64,000 nucleotides of DNA from Halobacterium sp. DL1 (GCA_000230955.3 CP007061.1:248001-312000); one strand, 5' to 3'. Positions 26,448 through 35,442 are shown, numbered from the stretch's first letter. Notes: generated from the sequence alone by a model not told the origin. Made by a program: numbers and translations.

Positions 26448-28142
26448 GTGACACACGAGGTGCCAATATTTCGTCGGGGCGACTCTTTTTACACTGTGAC
26501 GAGTTGGAGTGAGCAGGGTATGACAGGATCTGAATTCCTCGATGTCGGCAATCTATTTCTAGCAGAACCCATTCAGATTTCGAAAGGGCAAGTCAAAGTG
26601 AATGCGTCACGTTGGCCTGAAGCTAAAACCATTTCTGTAACGCATCACGAGGACGGCGCTCTCACTAATTCTTTCATCGCGGAGGTCACGACCATATCGA
26701 ACGGGAAAATCCGAGCAGAGAAAGTTTCACCCCAGGGACAGCGTTTGGTTCTCCCTGGCGATGAACTCTCTGTAACAATCGACACCATCACATCAAGGGA
26801 TACGCTTGTTGCAGACGTCTCTGCAGCAGCCAATATCAACTGCGTTTACCCCATATCTCATCGCAATCTAGGTGCTGCCTTACAGGTTCAGATTTTTCAG
26901 ATTTCTAACTCAACTGCCTATGCAGATGTGGTATCAATACTTGACCCAGGTGTTAATGTCAACGACCGCGTTGATGTTCAACTTACACGTGGATCTTCGA
27001 TTGCTGAGTTTATTGACGATAATCTTGCACCATTTGGGTGCAGGCTGGACAGGGAACCTACAGCGGGTGGCCCTGGAGTCGCTCGTGTGACTGGATATTC
27101 AACCCAAGGTACCGAATGTGATCTGGAGGAAACGGTGTGCCAGCTTCAAATCGGTGATCGATACGAAATGATGGTCAACCGAGGGATAAGTGAGGCCATT
27201 CCTTCATGGGATGAGGCTATCGGAGTAGAATCCGTAGCTTTGAATGAACCGTCAGCTGCTTCCACAACAGCGACGGTTGAGCTTACGGAAGTAGAAGATT
27301 CTGTTACTGGAAAAGTTACCGAGTACCAGAATGTGCCGGAGGTAGGCACTTACCATCGGCTTCCGGTAGAACGTAGCCAAAAGACTGTATTTCTCGATGG
27401 AATCCCAATCCAATTAGTGTCTAAATCGGAGGTCACGGGAGAAGCAACAATCGAAGTGACTGGCGGTGAGGTGCCGCGTGCTGGCCGAATCACCGAATAC
27501 CACGGTCTTCCTGACGTAGGGACCTCCAAAATGGTAACAATGCGTCAGGGACAGGATTTCGTGATTATTGACGGCGTTCCAATTGAACTGGAATCACAAT
27601 CTGAAATCAATGGGAAAGTATCTCTAGAAATCGTTGAAGGAGGCCTTCCGTTCATCGGACAGATTACTGAGTATCACGGACTACCAGATGTCGGAGAGAT
27701 AATTGACTGTCGTGTCGATCGTGGGACATCGCAAGTTACTATCGATGGTGTCCCGGTCCAGTTCTCACCACCAAGCTTAGTTGGAGAATTAAAATCTCGA
27801 CTTAGAGTCCTTGATGTAGGTCCCCCAGTACGGGCAGAGCTAATCGATTACCCCACCCTTCAGGAAGGAGAAACTGTTAGGGCAAAAGTAGATAGTAATA
27901 ATTTCACCGTTGCTCATGCCGACAAAGGAAATTACAGAATAGACCTAGTTGAACAGGCAAAGAAAGCGGCCGATGTAAGAGTGAGGCTAGTTTCCGTGAC
28001 CGCGAAACAAATCCTCGGCAAAGTGAATGGATACCTGAGTCTGGGTTCAACTGGTCAAAACATCGGTCGAAGTCACACTGGCAATTCACCGTTCACATCA
28101 GGAGATTCGAAGAACAAAGAGATCACCGGAAAGAAACTATAG
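26448..28142 (+). CDS. Beta-barrel repeat protein (TRAM/OB-like repeats)
   Basis: 564 aa from GTG 26448; ATG 26520 is an alternative. It consists of repeated beta-rich units. The three clearest, at codons near 27307, 27487 and 27661, are about 58-60 residues apart and share G-x-ITEYHGLPDVG, then (V/L)-x(8-12)-IDGVPI. Units with GVARVTGY resemble TRAM domains, small nucleic-acid-binding barrels common in haloarchaea. No catalytic motif, signal peptide or TM segment is visible. It stands alone with its own TATA box. A nucleic-acid-binding or scaffold role is a guess. Composition is more AT-rich than the transfer operon. Confidence 0.6.
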   Translation: MTHEVPIFRRGDSFYTVTSWSEQGMTGSEFLDVGNLFLAEPIQISKGQVKVNASRWPEAKTISVTHHEDGALTNSFIAEVTTISNGKIRAEKVSPQGQRLVLPGDELSVTIDTITSRDTLVADVSAAANINCVYPISHRNLGAALQVQIFQISNSTAYADVVSILDPGVNVNDRVDVQLTRGSSIAEFIDDNLAPFGCRLDREPTAGGPGVARVTGYSTQGTECDLEETVCQLQIGDRYEMMVNRGISEAIPSWDEAIGVESVALNEPSAASTTATVELTEVEDSVTGKVTEYQNVPEVGTYHRLPVERSQKTVFLDGIPIQLVSKSEVTGEATIEVTGGEVPRAGRITEYHGLPDVGTSKMVTMRQGQDFVIIDGVPIELESQSEINGKVSLEIVEGGLPFIGQITEYHGLPDVGEIIDCRVDRGTSQVTIDGVPVQFSPPSLVGELKSRLRVLDVGPPVRAELIDYPTLQEGETVRAKVDSNNFTVAHADKGNYRIDLVEQAKKAADVRVRLVSVTAKQILGKVNGYLSLGSTGQNIGRSHTGNSPFTSGDSKNKEITGKKL

Positions 28143-28696
28143 GTCGCGAACATGGATTTCTTCTCTTGGAGATATACTTACGGACGGTATCTATATCGGA
28201 CTGTGTCCGAATTCCCACATTAAATTAGAGTCAATCCAGATAGCTCAACTGGTGACATTAGAGACCTCCGTCGCGCAGTTTTTAGACCCTGAACTACTGA
28301 TTTTGGTTAAAATCGGAGGAGAATACACGAATATCGACACTGTTTCGAACGCTCATTGTCAGCAACGGTTTATCAATATCAACTACCACGTTACCCTCAG
28401 ACAGTGGATTTCGAGGTTTTCACTACCCCGTCGAACACAATTCTATCCAATTACCGATCTTTGAACTCGTCGAGGACATTAGTAACGACTGAGAACAGCC
28501 CGACGGAACTCTTACCAAATCTAAGCCTGTTTCAGTTCACTCTGCACCTCCAAAACCATCCAAAGGAAGGCTAGGGTACACAGGTGCAAACGCCGCTGGC
28601 TCTCTCCGGCAGAGGGGCCATCAAACGACGAGTGTCTTTAACCGATATATCAGGATTCACTCATTGGCTGACGATGCGATCCGCGGTGGAGTTTGT
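28143..28696. other. Non-coding gap after the beta-repeat gene
   Basis: About 550 bp, AT-rich in its first half and GC-rich towards 28600. Open frames exist, but none has a believable start or acidic haloarchaeal composition. TTTAACCGATATATC near 28637-28651 could be a TATA-like promoter reading right. I see no repeat family or RNA gene here. Confidence 0.4.
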
Positions 28697-28713
28697 CGCC
28701 CCCGAGAGGGGCG
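28697..28713. promoter_or_regulatory. Upstream G/C palindrome, copy 1
   Basis: CGCCCCC-GAGA-GGGGCG preceded by GTTTGT, 32 nt before the ATG at 28746. It has the same layout as six others in this window: a T-rich tract, a C-run, a 3-7 nt loop and a G-run. This copy has a weaker T-tract. Confidence 0.6.
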
Positions 28714-28745
28714 AGGCAGCTATCATAGGCACCCACTCAACAACC

Positions 28746-29105
28746 ATGTCTTCCGAACACGAGCAACACCGATCACGATTCAATGGCGAGTATACTGAGC
28801 ACCCGAGCGAAGAACCGTGGGCAGCTCTCGAACTGACGCTCCCTCACGGCAGAAGTCCAACTGGGGTCGTCTCATTTGTCGAGTGCGCACTCGTCGAACT
28901 CACTCACGAAGAGGTCGGTGCCGAGTTCGTCTCGACGAGTGTGGCGGGCGTGAAGCGGACACAGTTCATCGTCGTCACTCCCATCCCCAACGAACGCGTT
29001 CTCGTCCACGAGCCAAGCGACGAAGCATTCGACTCGATTCTCCAACTGGCGGTCTTCCATCGAGGCTGGACCGCCGCTCGCGACGCCGGCGAAGGAGGAC
29101 AGTGA
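28746..29105 (+). CDS. Conserved small acidic protein, plasmid type
   Basis: 119 aa, MSSEHEQHRSRFNGEYTEHP... I chose ATG 28746, just after the palindrome element, because the upstream extension to 28584 reads through that element. The C-terminal half alternates strand and helix (TQFIVVTPIPNERVLVHEP, SILQLAVFHRGWTAA). No catalytic motif is seen. It overlaps the following zinc protein by one base (TGATG), so the two form a unit. I recognise the pair as a recurring type in haloarchaeal plasmid regions but cannot give a function. Confidence 0.65.
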   Translation: MSSEHEQHRSRFNGEYTEHPSEEPWAALELTLPHGRSPTGVVSFVECALVELTHEEVGAEFVSTSVAGVKRTQFIVVTPIPNERVLVHEPSDEAFDSILQLAVFHRGWTAARDAGEGGQ

Positions 29106-29434
29106 TGCAACAGACGCTTGCTGGCTGTGCCTTCTGCGACGCCCCGCCCGGCGCCGAGGTCGGCGAGGCGCACACCTGGGGAAAAGACGAACGAGTCACA
29201 CACCCGATCTGCGTCGACTGCGCGATCCAGTCGAATCCCGATCCCGACGATCGTGACCACCACGCCTGCGATAGCTGTGGCCTCGTCGTCGATGCGCTTG
29301 CAGCCCTCACACGGCTCCGTATCGAACTCGGCCACCTGGAAGGCCCACTACAGCTGTGTGCGAGATGTAGCCCCGGGGGGCCCGCGACGTACTGGACGCG
29401 GGACCTAGGCGACCATCTCGTTAGTGAGCCTTGA
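29105..29434 (+). CDS. Small zinc-binding protein with four CxxC motifs
   Basis: 109 aa. Four CxxC pairs, CAFC, CVDC, CDSC and CARC, fit two zinc sites. The first half resembles a treble-clef or ribbon, as in haloarchaeal HNH-like or DUF zinc proteins, and the remainder is a short helix-rich stretch. ATG 29105 overlaps the stop of the upstream gene. It may bind nucleic acid or protein; there is no catalytic signature. Confidence 0.7.
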   Translation: MQQTLAGCAFCDAPPGAEVGEAHTWGKDERVTHPICVDCAIQSNPDPDDRDHHACDSCGLVVDALAALTRLRIELGHLEGPLQLCARCSPGGPATYWTRDLGDHLVSEP

Positions 29435-29469
29435 TACAGAGTCGTAGTCGGTCGGAAAGGGATGAAGAG

Positions 29470-29483
29470 GGCTCTGTTGAAAT
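29470..29483. repeat. IS-type terminal repeat, left side of the PIN cassette
   Basis: GGCTCTGTTGAAAT, followed by ACTCAG. It is nearly the same as the terminal repeat of the 460-bp element at 42168 (GGCTCTGTTGAAATCCTCAG), and an inverted partner lies at 31562-31573. Confidence 0.55.
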
Positions 29484-29733
29484 ACTCAGTCGCGGATAAT
29501 TTGTTGGGCCGTTCTGAATCAGGGCGCGAAGCGGTCAACGACGAAGGTCGTGATAGGGCTGTTCAAATCGGTAGAGACAAAAGATGCCTGTCGAACTTCA
29601 CTTTCAGTCCGAGGCCACCATCTTTGACCATCCCTGTGGAATACGATAGTGAGAACAGCACTCACCGGCAGGTGTCAAACTGCCGAAGCAGTATCACAAA
29701 ACCTATCGGCACCATAGCGGGAATATCCTAATC

Positions 29734-30756
29734 ATGACTCCTCCCACACCAGGCACGAACAACCCCTATAGTGAGGAGGAACCCTATGCAGACGCGCTTC
29801 TACGCGGTATTGAGCTCGCAGTAGAGGACGTGTTCGACGATCCTGGTCGAAACATTACGCGAACGGAGCAAGAGAAGCTGTGCTACTTCGCGATTAAGGA
29901 GTTCGACCTCCCGGTCACCTATAGCTGGTACCTTGCTGGCGCCTACACGAAGGTTGCCGGCGAGCCCGACAACGCCCCGGGACGGATGACCACCAACACA
30001 GGTGGGGTTCGACGCGATCACGGTGAAACCGAGGAAGTGCAACAGTATCGGGACTACTTCGCATCCGAGGTTTTTTTCGACGATTACGACCTGCGGGAAG
30101 TTTGGTATACCGGGAAATTCGACTTTCTCCGCGACTTCTACCAGGAATGCGCTCCCGAGGAGTACACCGATCTCTATCTCACGTCTACGGACATCCGGGA
30201 GTACCTCGAAACCCTGGATGAGACGATTGAACAGGAAACAACGAACCATTCGCTGTCGGATTTCGGCGGAGGCTCACAGGGAGGGTTGCTGTCTGAATCA
30301 GACGAGCAAGAGTTCCGATTGCTCATCTCTGACCTCCATCTCGAGCTTGCGGAAATCGACGATCTGTCCGAGATAGTGGACTTAGTCACTCGTGGAACAG
30401 ATGTTATTGAGCAGGTGTTTGCGCAGCTCACGACCCTCGAGTCAATATCAAGCGAGCAAGAAACTGTGTTACAGGATCTCGCTCCGTACTTCTACTATGA
30501 TGTCTGGCGGTATCCGGCGTTGTACATCTCGACGCAAACTGCAGAGGGTCCGAATCGACACCACTTGGTTGAGGAGCACGCAGACCGGTTTACGAGTTTC
30601 CACGAAGACCTACTCTCGCGACGGAATCGACTGAGTGAGCGATGTGCTGATGCGGATTTGTACCCGCGAGCTGGCCATCACTCCCAGCGAGTTGACGGAG
30701 AACAGATGGCGCATCTGCACGAGATGGCACGAGAGGTTCTGGAGGGTTCTGAATGA
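29734..30756 (+). CDS. Hypothetical protein paired with a PIN-domain protein
   Basis: 340 aa, acidic and mostly helical. An N-terminal segment, ITRTEQEKLCYFAIKEFDLP followed by VTYSWYLAGAYTKV, is loosely like the opening of Panacea (DUF4065) antitoxin domains. A Gly/Ser linker near 185 separates a helical C-terminal half. The stop overlaps the PIN gene start by ATGA. As the upstream partner of a PIN toxin-like gene it may be the antitoxin, although 340 aa is large for that. The Panacea resemblance is weak and based on pattern only. Confidence 0.6.
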   Translation: MTPPTPGTNNPYSEEEPYADALLRGIELAVEDVFDDPGRNITRTEQEKLCYFAIKEFDLPVTYSWYLAGAYTKVAGEPDNAPGRMTTNTGGVRRDHGETEEVQQYRDYFASEVFFDDYDLREVWYTGKFDFLRDFYQECAPEEYTDLYLTSTDIREYLETLDETIEQETTNHSLSDFGGGSQGGLLSESDEQEFRLLISDLHLELAEIDDLSEIVDLVTRGTDVIEQVFAQLTTLESISSEQETVLQDLAPYFYYDVWRYPALYISTQTAEGPNRHHLVEEHADRFTSFHEDLLSRRNRLSERCADADLYPRAGHHSQRVDGEQMAHLHEMAREVLEGSE

Positions 30757-31430
30757 GCGAAGCTGCCCGACTCAACCTGGATACATCGGTGATGGTGAAT
30801 TACGTCTATTCACAACTTCCGAGCGACCTCGAGGAGGATCGCGGCTGTCAGCGACTCATTGATGGTGAGTCGTTCTATACCGTGATTGGTGGGAAGGCCA
30901 ACGGCGAATTCGATGCGCTCTGTGACCGTCGGTACAACCTCTACGATGACGTGGTCGCCTACCTCCGAGATTCTGATAACGAGATTTTCGATTACGATCC
31001 ACGTGACCGGGATATTCACGTCAGTCCGAACGACCGGAGTCATTTCCGGGAGGATATCCAGATGAGTTGGTACAATATGGATAAGCGGGAGCAGTTGGCT
31101 ACCCTGCGTCGCTGCCTTCAGGATATTGAGCTGTATCAGGTTCAGTTACCAGATGAATTGATTGACCGGTGTTTCCCGCAGCAGAGCAACGACCAGTTGT
31201 TACGTCGGTTCCGGAGAGACCTCGACATTGGCCATGATTGCGAGATACTCGTCGATGCTGTCGAGATATCTCGCCAGCACTCTGTCTCTACTCTCGTTGC
31301 TGTGGATTCGGATCTTAGCAACAGAGAGCACATCGATATTGTGTATGAAATTATTGAGGATGTACTCGGTGTATCGGGGCTACTCCGTATTTCGGAGCCT
31401 GACGGTGTAAGCGCTGCTAGCAGCGATTGA
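30753..31430 (+). CDS. PIN-domain-like ribonuclease (toxin candidate)
   Basis: 225 aa. LNLDTSVMVNYVYS at the N-terminus supplies the first PIN Asp. CEILVDAVEISRQHSVSTLVAVDSDL near 158-183 matches the D/E-x-x-I-L-x-x-A ... V-x-x-D-x-D end of PIN domains, giving a plausible acidic metal site. PIN proteins cut RNA and are often toxins. The 130-residue middle is longer than in VapC (about 130 aa total). The gene pair is bracketed by IS-like terminal repeats. Confidence 0.65.
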   Translation: MSEAARLNLDTSVMVNYVYSQLPSDLEEDRGCQRLIDGESFYTVIGGKANGEFDALCDRRYNLYDDVVAYLRDSDNEIFDYDPRDRDIHVSPNDRSHFREDIQMSWYNMDKREQLATLRRCLQDIELYQVQLPDELIDRCFPQQSNDQLLRRFRRDLDIGHDCEILVDAVEISRQHSVSTLVAVDSDLSNREHIDIVYEIIEDVLGVSGLLRISEPDGVSAASSD

Positions 31431-31561
31431 GCTTCTGTAGACGGTGCAAGGGAAACAAAATTCGACCGGATTATTTAGTGATATTCGCATGAATAGAACG
31501 CACTCACGGTGCTGAACTCATGCCCTGTATGTGTCACGCCCTTCCTGCCAAGGTCTGAAGG

Positions 31562-31573
31562 TTTCAACAGAGC
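31562..31573. repeat. IS-type terminal repeat, right side of the PIN cassette
   Basis: TTTCAACAGAGC, the inverse of GCTCTGTTGAAA at 29471. With the left copy it brackets a 2.1-kb segment holding the PIN pair and no transposase. I found no clear target duplication. Confidence 0.5.
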
Positions 31574-31625
31574 TGTGTAGACTTGCTCACAGCGTAGTCA
31601 CAGCCTCACTTCCTCCCCCTTATGG

Positions 31626-32438
31626 TCAGATCGTCGTTGAGCGACGTTCTACACGCCCATCTGTTACCGCGACGGCGTCCTTCTGTTCCAGACGTCGCAG
31701 AATCTCCTGTACGTCCGCTACAGACCAGTCAAGTTCCTGGTGCAGGTCAGTCACCGATTTCGGTTCGTCAAGCGCGTGCAACACCTCCAGTTCCTCGTAG
31801 ACCCGCTCGGTGATCTCCGCGACAGGGTCGTGCAACGGTGTCGTCACGTTGTGTTGCTCGGTGAGATCGGTCAACGCTTCGTTGACGTACGTCACGAACA
31901 ATTCTTGATCCAATAGTTCGACCTGCGTGTCGAGTTCGGCTTCGACGACGTCGAACTCGAGGCCGGTCTGCATCAGCGAGAACATATCCTCGATGTCGCC
32001 CACCCGACCGGCAACCGCTTTGAACAGGAAGATATCTTCTGGACTCACGAGTTCGACCACGAGATTCCCAGGATCGAGATAGCGTTCGCTCCGCTTACGG
32101 ATTCCTGGAGACAGAATCAGCTTGCCGATCACCTGCTGGTTGAAAACGTCGATGCGACACCCATCATCGTTCTCGAGGATTCGCTGGGCACCGAGCTCTT
32201 CGTACTCTTCGTCCGGTTCCCGGACGATATCGTACCCCAACTCGAGGAGCACTGCCTGGAGCTGACTCAGATCGTCGCCGGAGGAGACGATGAGGTCGAT
32301 ATCTTTGGTCGTTTCCTTGAGTCCGCGAAACGCCATCGACCCACCGCCAATCAAGAAGACGGTGAGTGGATTGTCCAGCTGCTGGCCGATGCGTTCGAGT
32401 TCTGAGCGAATGTATGCCCTGTCGAATCGCGCCCTCAT
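31626..32438 (-). CDS. Nucleotidyltransferase, AbiEii/MNT-like toxin candidate
   Basis: 270 aa. FLIGGGSMAFRGLKETTKDIDLIV near residues 28-51 is the GG-x-S/A ... D-x-D signature of the nucleotidyltransferase fold. The C-terminal part has a wHTH-like segment (TDLHQELDWSVADVQEILRRLEQ). The ATG overlaps the upstream regulator stop by ATGA, which is the AbiEi/AbiEii arrangement of type IV toxin-antitoxin systems. It probably modifies tRNA or nucleotides when not held by its partner. It is distinct from the second nucleotidyltransferase at 56341. Confidence 0.8.
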   Translation of the reverse strand: MRARFDRAYIRSELERIGQQLDNPLTVFLIGGGSMAFRGLKETTKDIDLIVSSGDDLSQLQAVLLELGYDIVREPDEEYEELGAQRILENDDGCRIDVFNQQVIGKLILSPGIRKRSERYLDPGNLVVELVSPEDIFLFKAVAGRVGDIEDMFSLMQTGLEFDVVEAELDTQVELLDQELFVTYVNEALTDLTEQHNVTTPLHDPVAEITERVYEELEVLHALDEPKSVTDLHQELDWSVADVQEILRRLEQKDAVAVTDGRVERRSTTI

Positions 32439-33358
32439 AGCGTCACCTCGTACTCGTCAGCCAGTTCCTGGAAGTCCTCCCACTCGGGGAGTTGCGACGT
32501 CCGCTGGTCACCGCTGGTGTCGAGATACGTGTAGAGGTCGTCGACGACGTCGTCGACGCCGTACTTGGTGGCTTGGGCTCGGAGCTCGTCCCGGTCGATG
32601 TCGGCGTGACTGAGCAGGAGCAGGCAGTATGACTGCGTTCGTGCACCCGAATCGATCACGAGCATGTGGCAGCACAACATCTCTGGGGAGAGGTCGCCCG
32701 CCGTCTCCGAATAGAGGTAGTGTCTGCGGTCACGTGCCAACAGCGGGAGGCCGTATCGCTGAAACTGGTCTGGCCCTGTCGGAATGAAGTGTTCCTCAGT
32801 GGGTTCAGTCGGCGTCTGGACAAGGAACTCGTCGAGGGACTCCCACAGAATGGTGTACGTGTCGGTCTGTGCTTCAACAGTCTGGCGGTGGAGGTGATGG
32901 GCAAGCTCGCGGGCGAATACGCTCAGCGGCTCGAAGCCGCCATTCAGTGCGTACGCCCCGTCGTCAGTTTGGTAGACGATTCCGCGATGTTGAAGCGGGG
33001 CAAGCATACGGTGGACGGTACTTCGGTGGACGTCAGCGCAGCCTGCGAGTTCGGTCGCGGTCCGCGGGGTATCGAGGAAGTAGCAGACACGGAGGGCAGC
33101 CCCTGACAACAGCTCCGGCCAGTCGATGTGTGAATACTGCTGGGTGAGGTCCGTGAGTAACTCGAGTGCCTTTGCGTCCGACAGTCGAATCCGCTTTGTT
33201 TTCCCCTGTCGACGTGTCTCGACGAGGCCAGCCGTTTCGAGCCGCTCGACGAGTTCGGAAGTGTAGCTGAGACTCCGATCGAGATTCGTTGCAAGTTCAG
33301 AGACCGTCTGCTCACCGTGGAGGGCTGTAAGGGCGCGAACCTCGCCTTCTGTGAGCAT
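32435..33358 (-). CDS. Double winged-helix regulator, AbiEi-like antitoxin partner
   Basis: 307 aa. An N-terminal wHTH (ELATNLDRSLSYTSELVERLETAGLVETRR) is followed by a second (LAGCADVHRSTVHRMLAPLQHRGIV). A 180-residue domain containing LARELAHHLHRQ and SYCLLLLSHADID follows. It precedes and overlaps the nucleotidyltransferase, so antitoxin and autorepressor are the expected roles. The start is fixed by a TATA box 28 nt upstream. A homologue at 50912 keeps the second wHTH and C-terminal domain but not the first. Confidence 0.8.
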   Translation of the reverse strand: MLTEGEVRALTALHGEQTVSELATNLDRSLSYTSELVERLETAGLVETRRQGKTKRIRLSDAKALELLTDLTQQYSHIDWPELLSGAALRVCYFLDTPRTATELAGCADVHRSTVHRMLAPLQHRGIVYQTDDGAYALNGGFEPLSVFARELAHHLHRQTVEAQTDTYTILWESLDEFLVQTPTEPTEEHFIPTGPDQFQRYGLPLLARDRRHYLYSETAGDLSPEMLCCHMLVIDSGARTQSYCLLLLSHADIDRDELRAQATKYGVDDVVDDLYTYLDTSGDQRTSQLPEWEDFQELADEYEVTL

Positions 33359-33380
33359 GCTGTTGCATACGAGCGAACTG

Positions 33381-33390
33381 ATATATAAAT
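33381..33390 (-). promoter_or_regulatory. TATA box for the AbiE-like operon
   Basis: ATTTATATAT on the minus strand, centred about 28 nt before ATG 33358. This gives a leaderless transcript and supports that start. Confidence 0.7.
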
Positions 33391-33412
33391 GACTTCGGTA
33401 TTTTGCAACACT

Positions 33413-34130
33413 CGGCTGACTCAGTCGAGACGGGAACGTACAGAGTGAAAGCCCTCGGCCGCTCGGCATCCCGCGACCCACGCTGCGCTCCTCGTGCCTG
33501 TGGTGCTTGCGGGGTCGGGGGACGTTCACGGCGCTTCGCGCCGTGTGCTCGGGAGACGGAGTCTCCCGGTGACCGAGACGACCTCGCCCTTTCTGAGTCC
33601 ACCAGGAGAGCGGCTGTGTCACTGAGCGTCGAGCCCGGTTGAACAGGTTCTTTGTTACGGCACGCCCCGCTCGCCGCTTCCGCCCTCCGCATCGCTCGCG
33701 ACCGACCATTCCGGGCGTGCGGGCGCTCTCCGCACCGCGAGCGCCCGTTCCGGGCTAAAATGAATCTGGTCTCGACGCCAGCGGGTATCCCCGTCGGTTG
33801 CGCCCCTTGCGGGCTTTCGCGTTCCAGCGCTTTGTGCCGCCTGCGCTGTCGCGCGCCACACGGCGGCGCGCGTTCTCGACGACAGTCGCCCTGGACACGG
33901 TCCCGCGCATCGGGCCGGACACGAGCGGGCATATCCCGCTGGACGCTTGCTCCGGGCGGGTCGGCGCGCGGTGCTGGTTGGGTGACCTTCCTTTGGCGCT
34001 CTCGCTCGCGCCCCAGGGGGCGCTCACGAAGGCGCGAGCGAGAGCGCGCAGATGGTTGAGTTGGTCGTTGTGGACAGCCACGGCTGGAGAGTCGTGGTGT
34101 CGGAAGAAGACGCCGAGTGAGCGCCTTCGG
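33413..34130. other. GC-rich, palindrome-rich non-coding block upstream of the ssDNA-binding gene
   Basis: About 720 bp, clearly richer in G+C than its surroundings. Open frames occur on both strands, as expected at high GC, but their Arg/Pro-rich translations are not haloarchaeal protein-like. It contains many palindromes, such as GGCGCTTCGCGCC near 33531 and GGGAGACGGAGTCTCCC near 33551. GGGCGCTC...GAGCGCCC lies near 33730-33756, and the 17-bp arms at 33996/34031 are the longest. It could be a structured RNA, a replication or transfer origin, or a long leader. Confidence 0.5.
33996..34047. repeat. 17-bp perfect inverted repeat
   Basis: GCGCTCTCGCTCGCGCC at 33996-34012 and its exact complement at 34031-34047, with an 18-nt spacer. 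It is the longest perfect palindrome in the GC-rich block and lies 100 bp before the ssDNA-binding gene. Confidence 0.8.
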
Positions 34131-34147
34131 AATTGTGGAGAATTCCA

Positions 34148-35047
34148 ATGTCAAGTAAGAACGTTCCCAGTGAAGTAGTTTCGGTCGATGAACAGGCATT
34201 CGAAAAATCAGACGAAGCGGCAGTCGATGAAGACGGCTTCGAGGTCGTCGATGAGACGCCGGAGTTCCAGGCAACGGTGCAGATGGAGGTACAGGCAAAG
34301 GTCGATGCAAATCACCCGGACGGGATGGTCGACACCAGTGAAGAGCGGATCTACGGTGCGACTCTCGAACAAGAAGAGCGCATTCGGGCGCGAGAGGCTG
34401 AACTGGAGCGCATCAGTGCCCAGGCGGAGCTGGGGACGCAAGAAGGTCGGGAGAAGCGGACGCGAGATATCGCAGCGAAGCGGAGCGCTGAGCGGCGTGC
34501 AGAGTTCCAGAAGCGGGCGGCGAGCGTGAATCCGATGGCTGACCCGGAGCGAGGCGATCCTCGTGCAGAACTCACGCAGGAGCAGTTAGCGGCGGTGAAC
34601 AAGCAGTCGATGCGGCTGGCCGAAAAGCTGGATGGCTGGTCGCGAGCAGCGATTGGTCGGCGGCTGGGTGAAGCCGTAGTCGGTGGGAAAGACATGATGA
34701 GTGCAGTCATTGGGGTGTTCGAGGAGTTGCAGACGGCGCCGGGACAGGTGGTCCCCATCGGGATGCTCGAGGACGTCAATCGCAAAGAGGTGAGCATCGA
34801 GGGCCGAGTCGAGGTGCTCTGGGATGCGGACTCGCCGGCCATCGCGCAAGTCGGGCTAATCGCGGACGACAGTGGGAAAACGAAGGTGACGTCATGGGTT
34901 GCGAGTGACCAACCCTGGATCGAAGAGGGCGAGCGCGTGCGGATTCACGGAGCGGCGAAGAACTGGTACAATGGGCGCGTCTCGGTGGCTCTAACCGGCT
35001 GGACCACGGTCCACTTCCCCGAGCGCGGTCGGTGGTGGGAAGCGTAG
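34148..35047 (+). CDS. OB-fold single-stranded DNA-binding protein, RPA/SSB-like
   Basis: 299 aa. Residues 1-190 are charged and helical with a long Glu/Arg coiled-coil-like region (EERIRAREAELERISAQAEL). The last 100 residues form an OB-fold pattern: VSIEGRVEVLWDADSPAIAQ, KVTSWVASDQPWIEEGERVR, then WYNGRVSVALTGWTTVHF. This layout occurs in haloarchaeal plasmid-borne RPA-like proteins. It may protect ssDNA during plasmid replication or transfer. I chose ATG 34148; 34133 is also in frame. A GGAATT...AATTCC palindrome lies just before the start. Confidence 0.75.
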   Translation: MSSKNVPSEVVSVDEQAFEKSDEAAVDEDGFEVVDETPEFQATVQMEVQAKVDANHPDGMVDTSEERIYGATLEQEERIRAREAELERISAQAELGTQEGREKRTRDIAAKRSAERRAEFQKRAASVNPMADPERGDPRAELTQEQLAAVNKQSMRLAEKLDGWSRAAIGRRLGEAVVGGKDMMSAVIGVFEELQTAPGQVVPIGMLEDVNRKEVSIEGRVEVLWDADSPAIAQVGLIADDSGKTKVTSWVASDQPWIEEGERVRIHGAAKNWYNGRVSVALTGWTTVHFPERGRWWEA

Positions 35048-35065
35048 CCAGCGTGCGCGGCCTTC

Positions 35066-35071
35066 TTTTTT
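35066..35071 (+). terminator. T-run terminator after the ssDNA-binding gene
   Basis: Six T residues in CTTCTTTTTTGC, 18 nt after the stop. Archaeal transcription commonly ends at such T-runs. Confidence 0.5.
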
Positions 35072-35442
35072 GCTACGTGCCGGACCGACCCAGACCCCAC
35101 CTCCCCACCCTCCGCTCCGTGCTCGCTACGCTGCGCGCGCAGCCACAACCTTTGCTACGCAGAAATTCTCAACAACCTCGTTAGGCACTCTCATCGTATA
35201 TACCTATTATCAGGAGAAAATGGCTCCATTAAAATCCTCAGCCGGTGATCGTTCTGGGCGTCCGTGCTGAATATAGAGCGCATGTCTCCCAGCGGGTGGC
35301 TAGTGCACGAAAGACTACTCGTCTTCCCCGGAATCTATGACACTCGACTTATGAATTGGAACACTTGTTCCTCCCTTCGCCCCCTGTTCGGCCCCGTCGA
35401 ACCAGTTGTTTCTATGCTGGAAGATTAGTGAAGTCGTCGTAC
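35072..35442. other. Non-coding gap
   Basis: About 370 bp with a GC-rich left part and AT-rich right part. CGTATATACC near 35206 could be a TATA box, but no believable gene follows. No repeat family recognised. Confidence 0.4.

Noticed and set aside
28143-28583. Short frames in the gap after the beta-repeat gene
   Set aside because: No start with promoter spacing and no protein-like composition.
33312-34310. Long open frames on both strands over the GC-rich block
   Set aside because: Translations are Arg/Pro/Ser-rich and not acidic, they overlap the palindromes, and they have no domain signal; high GC alone opens such frames.
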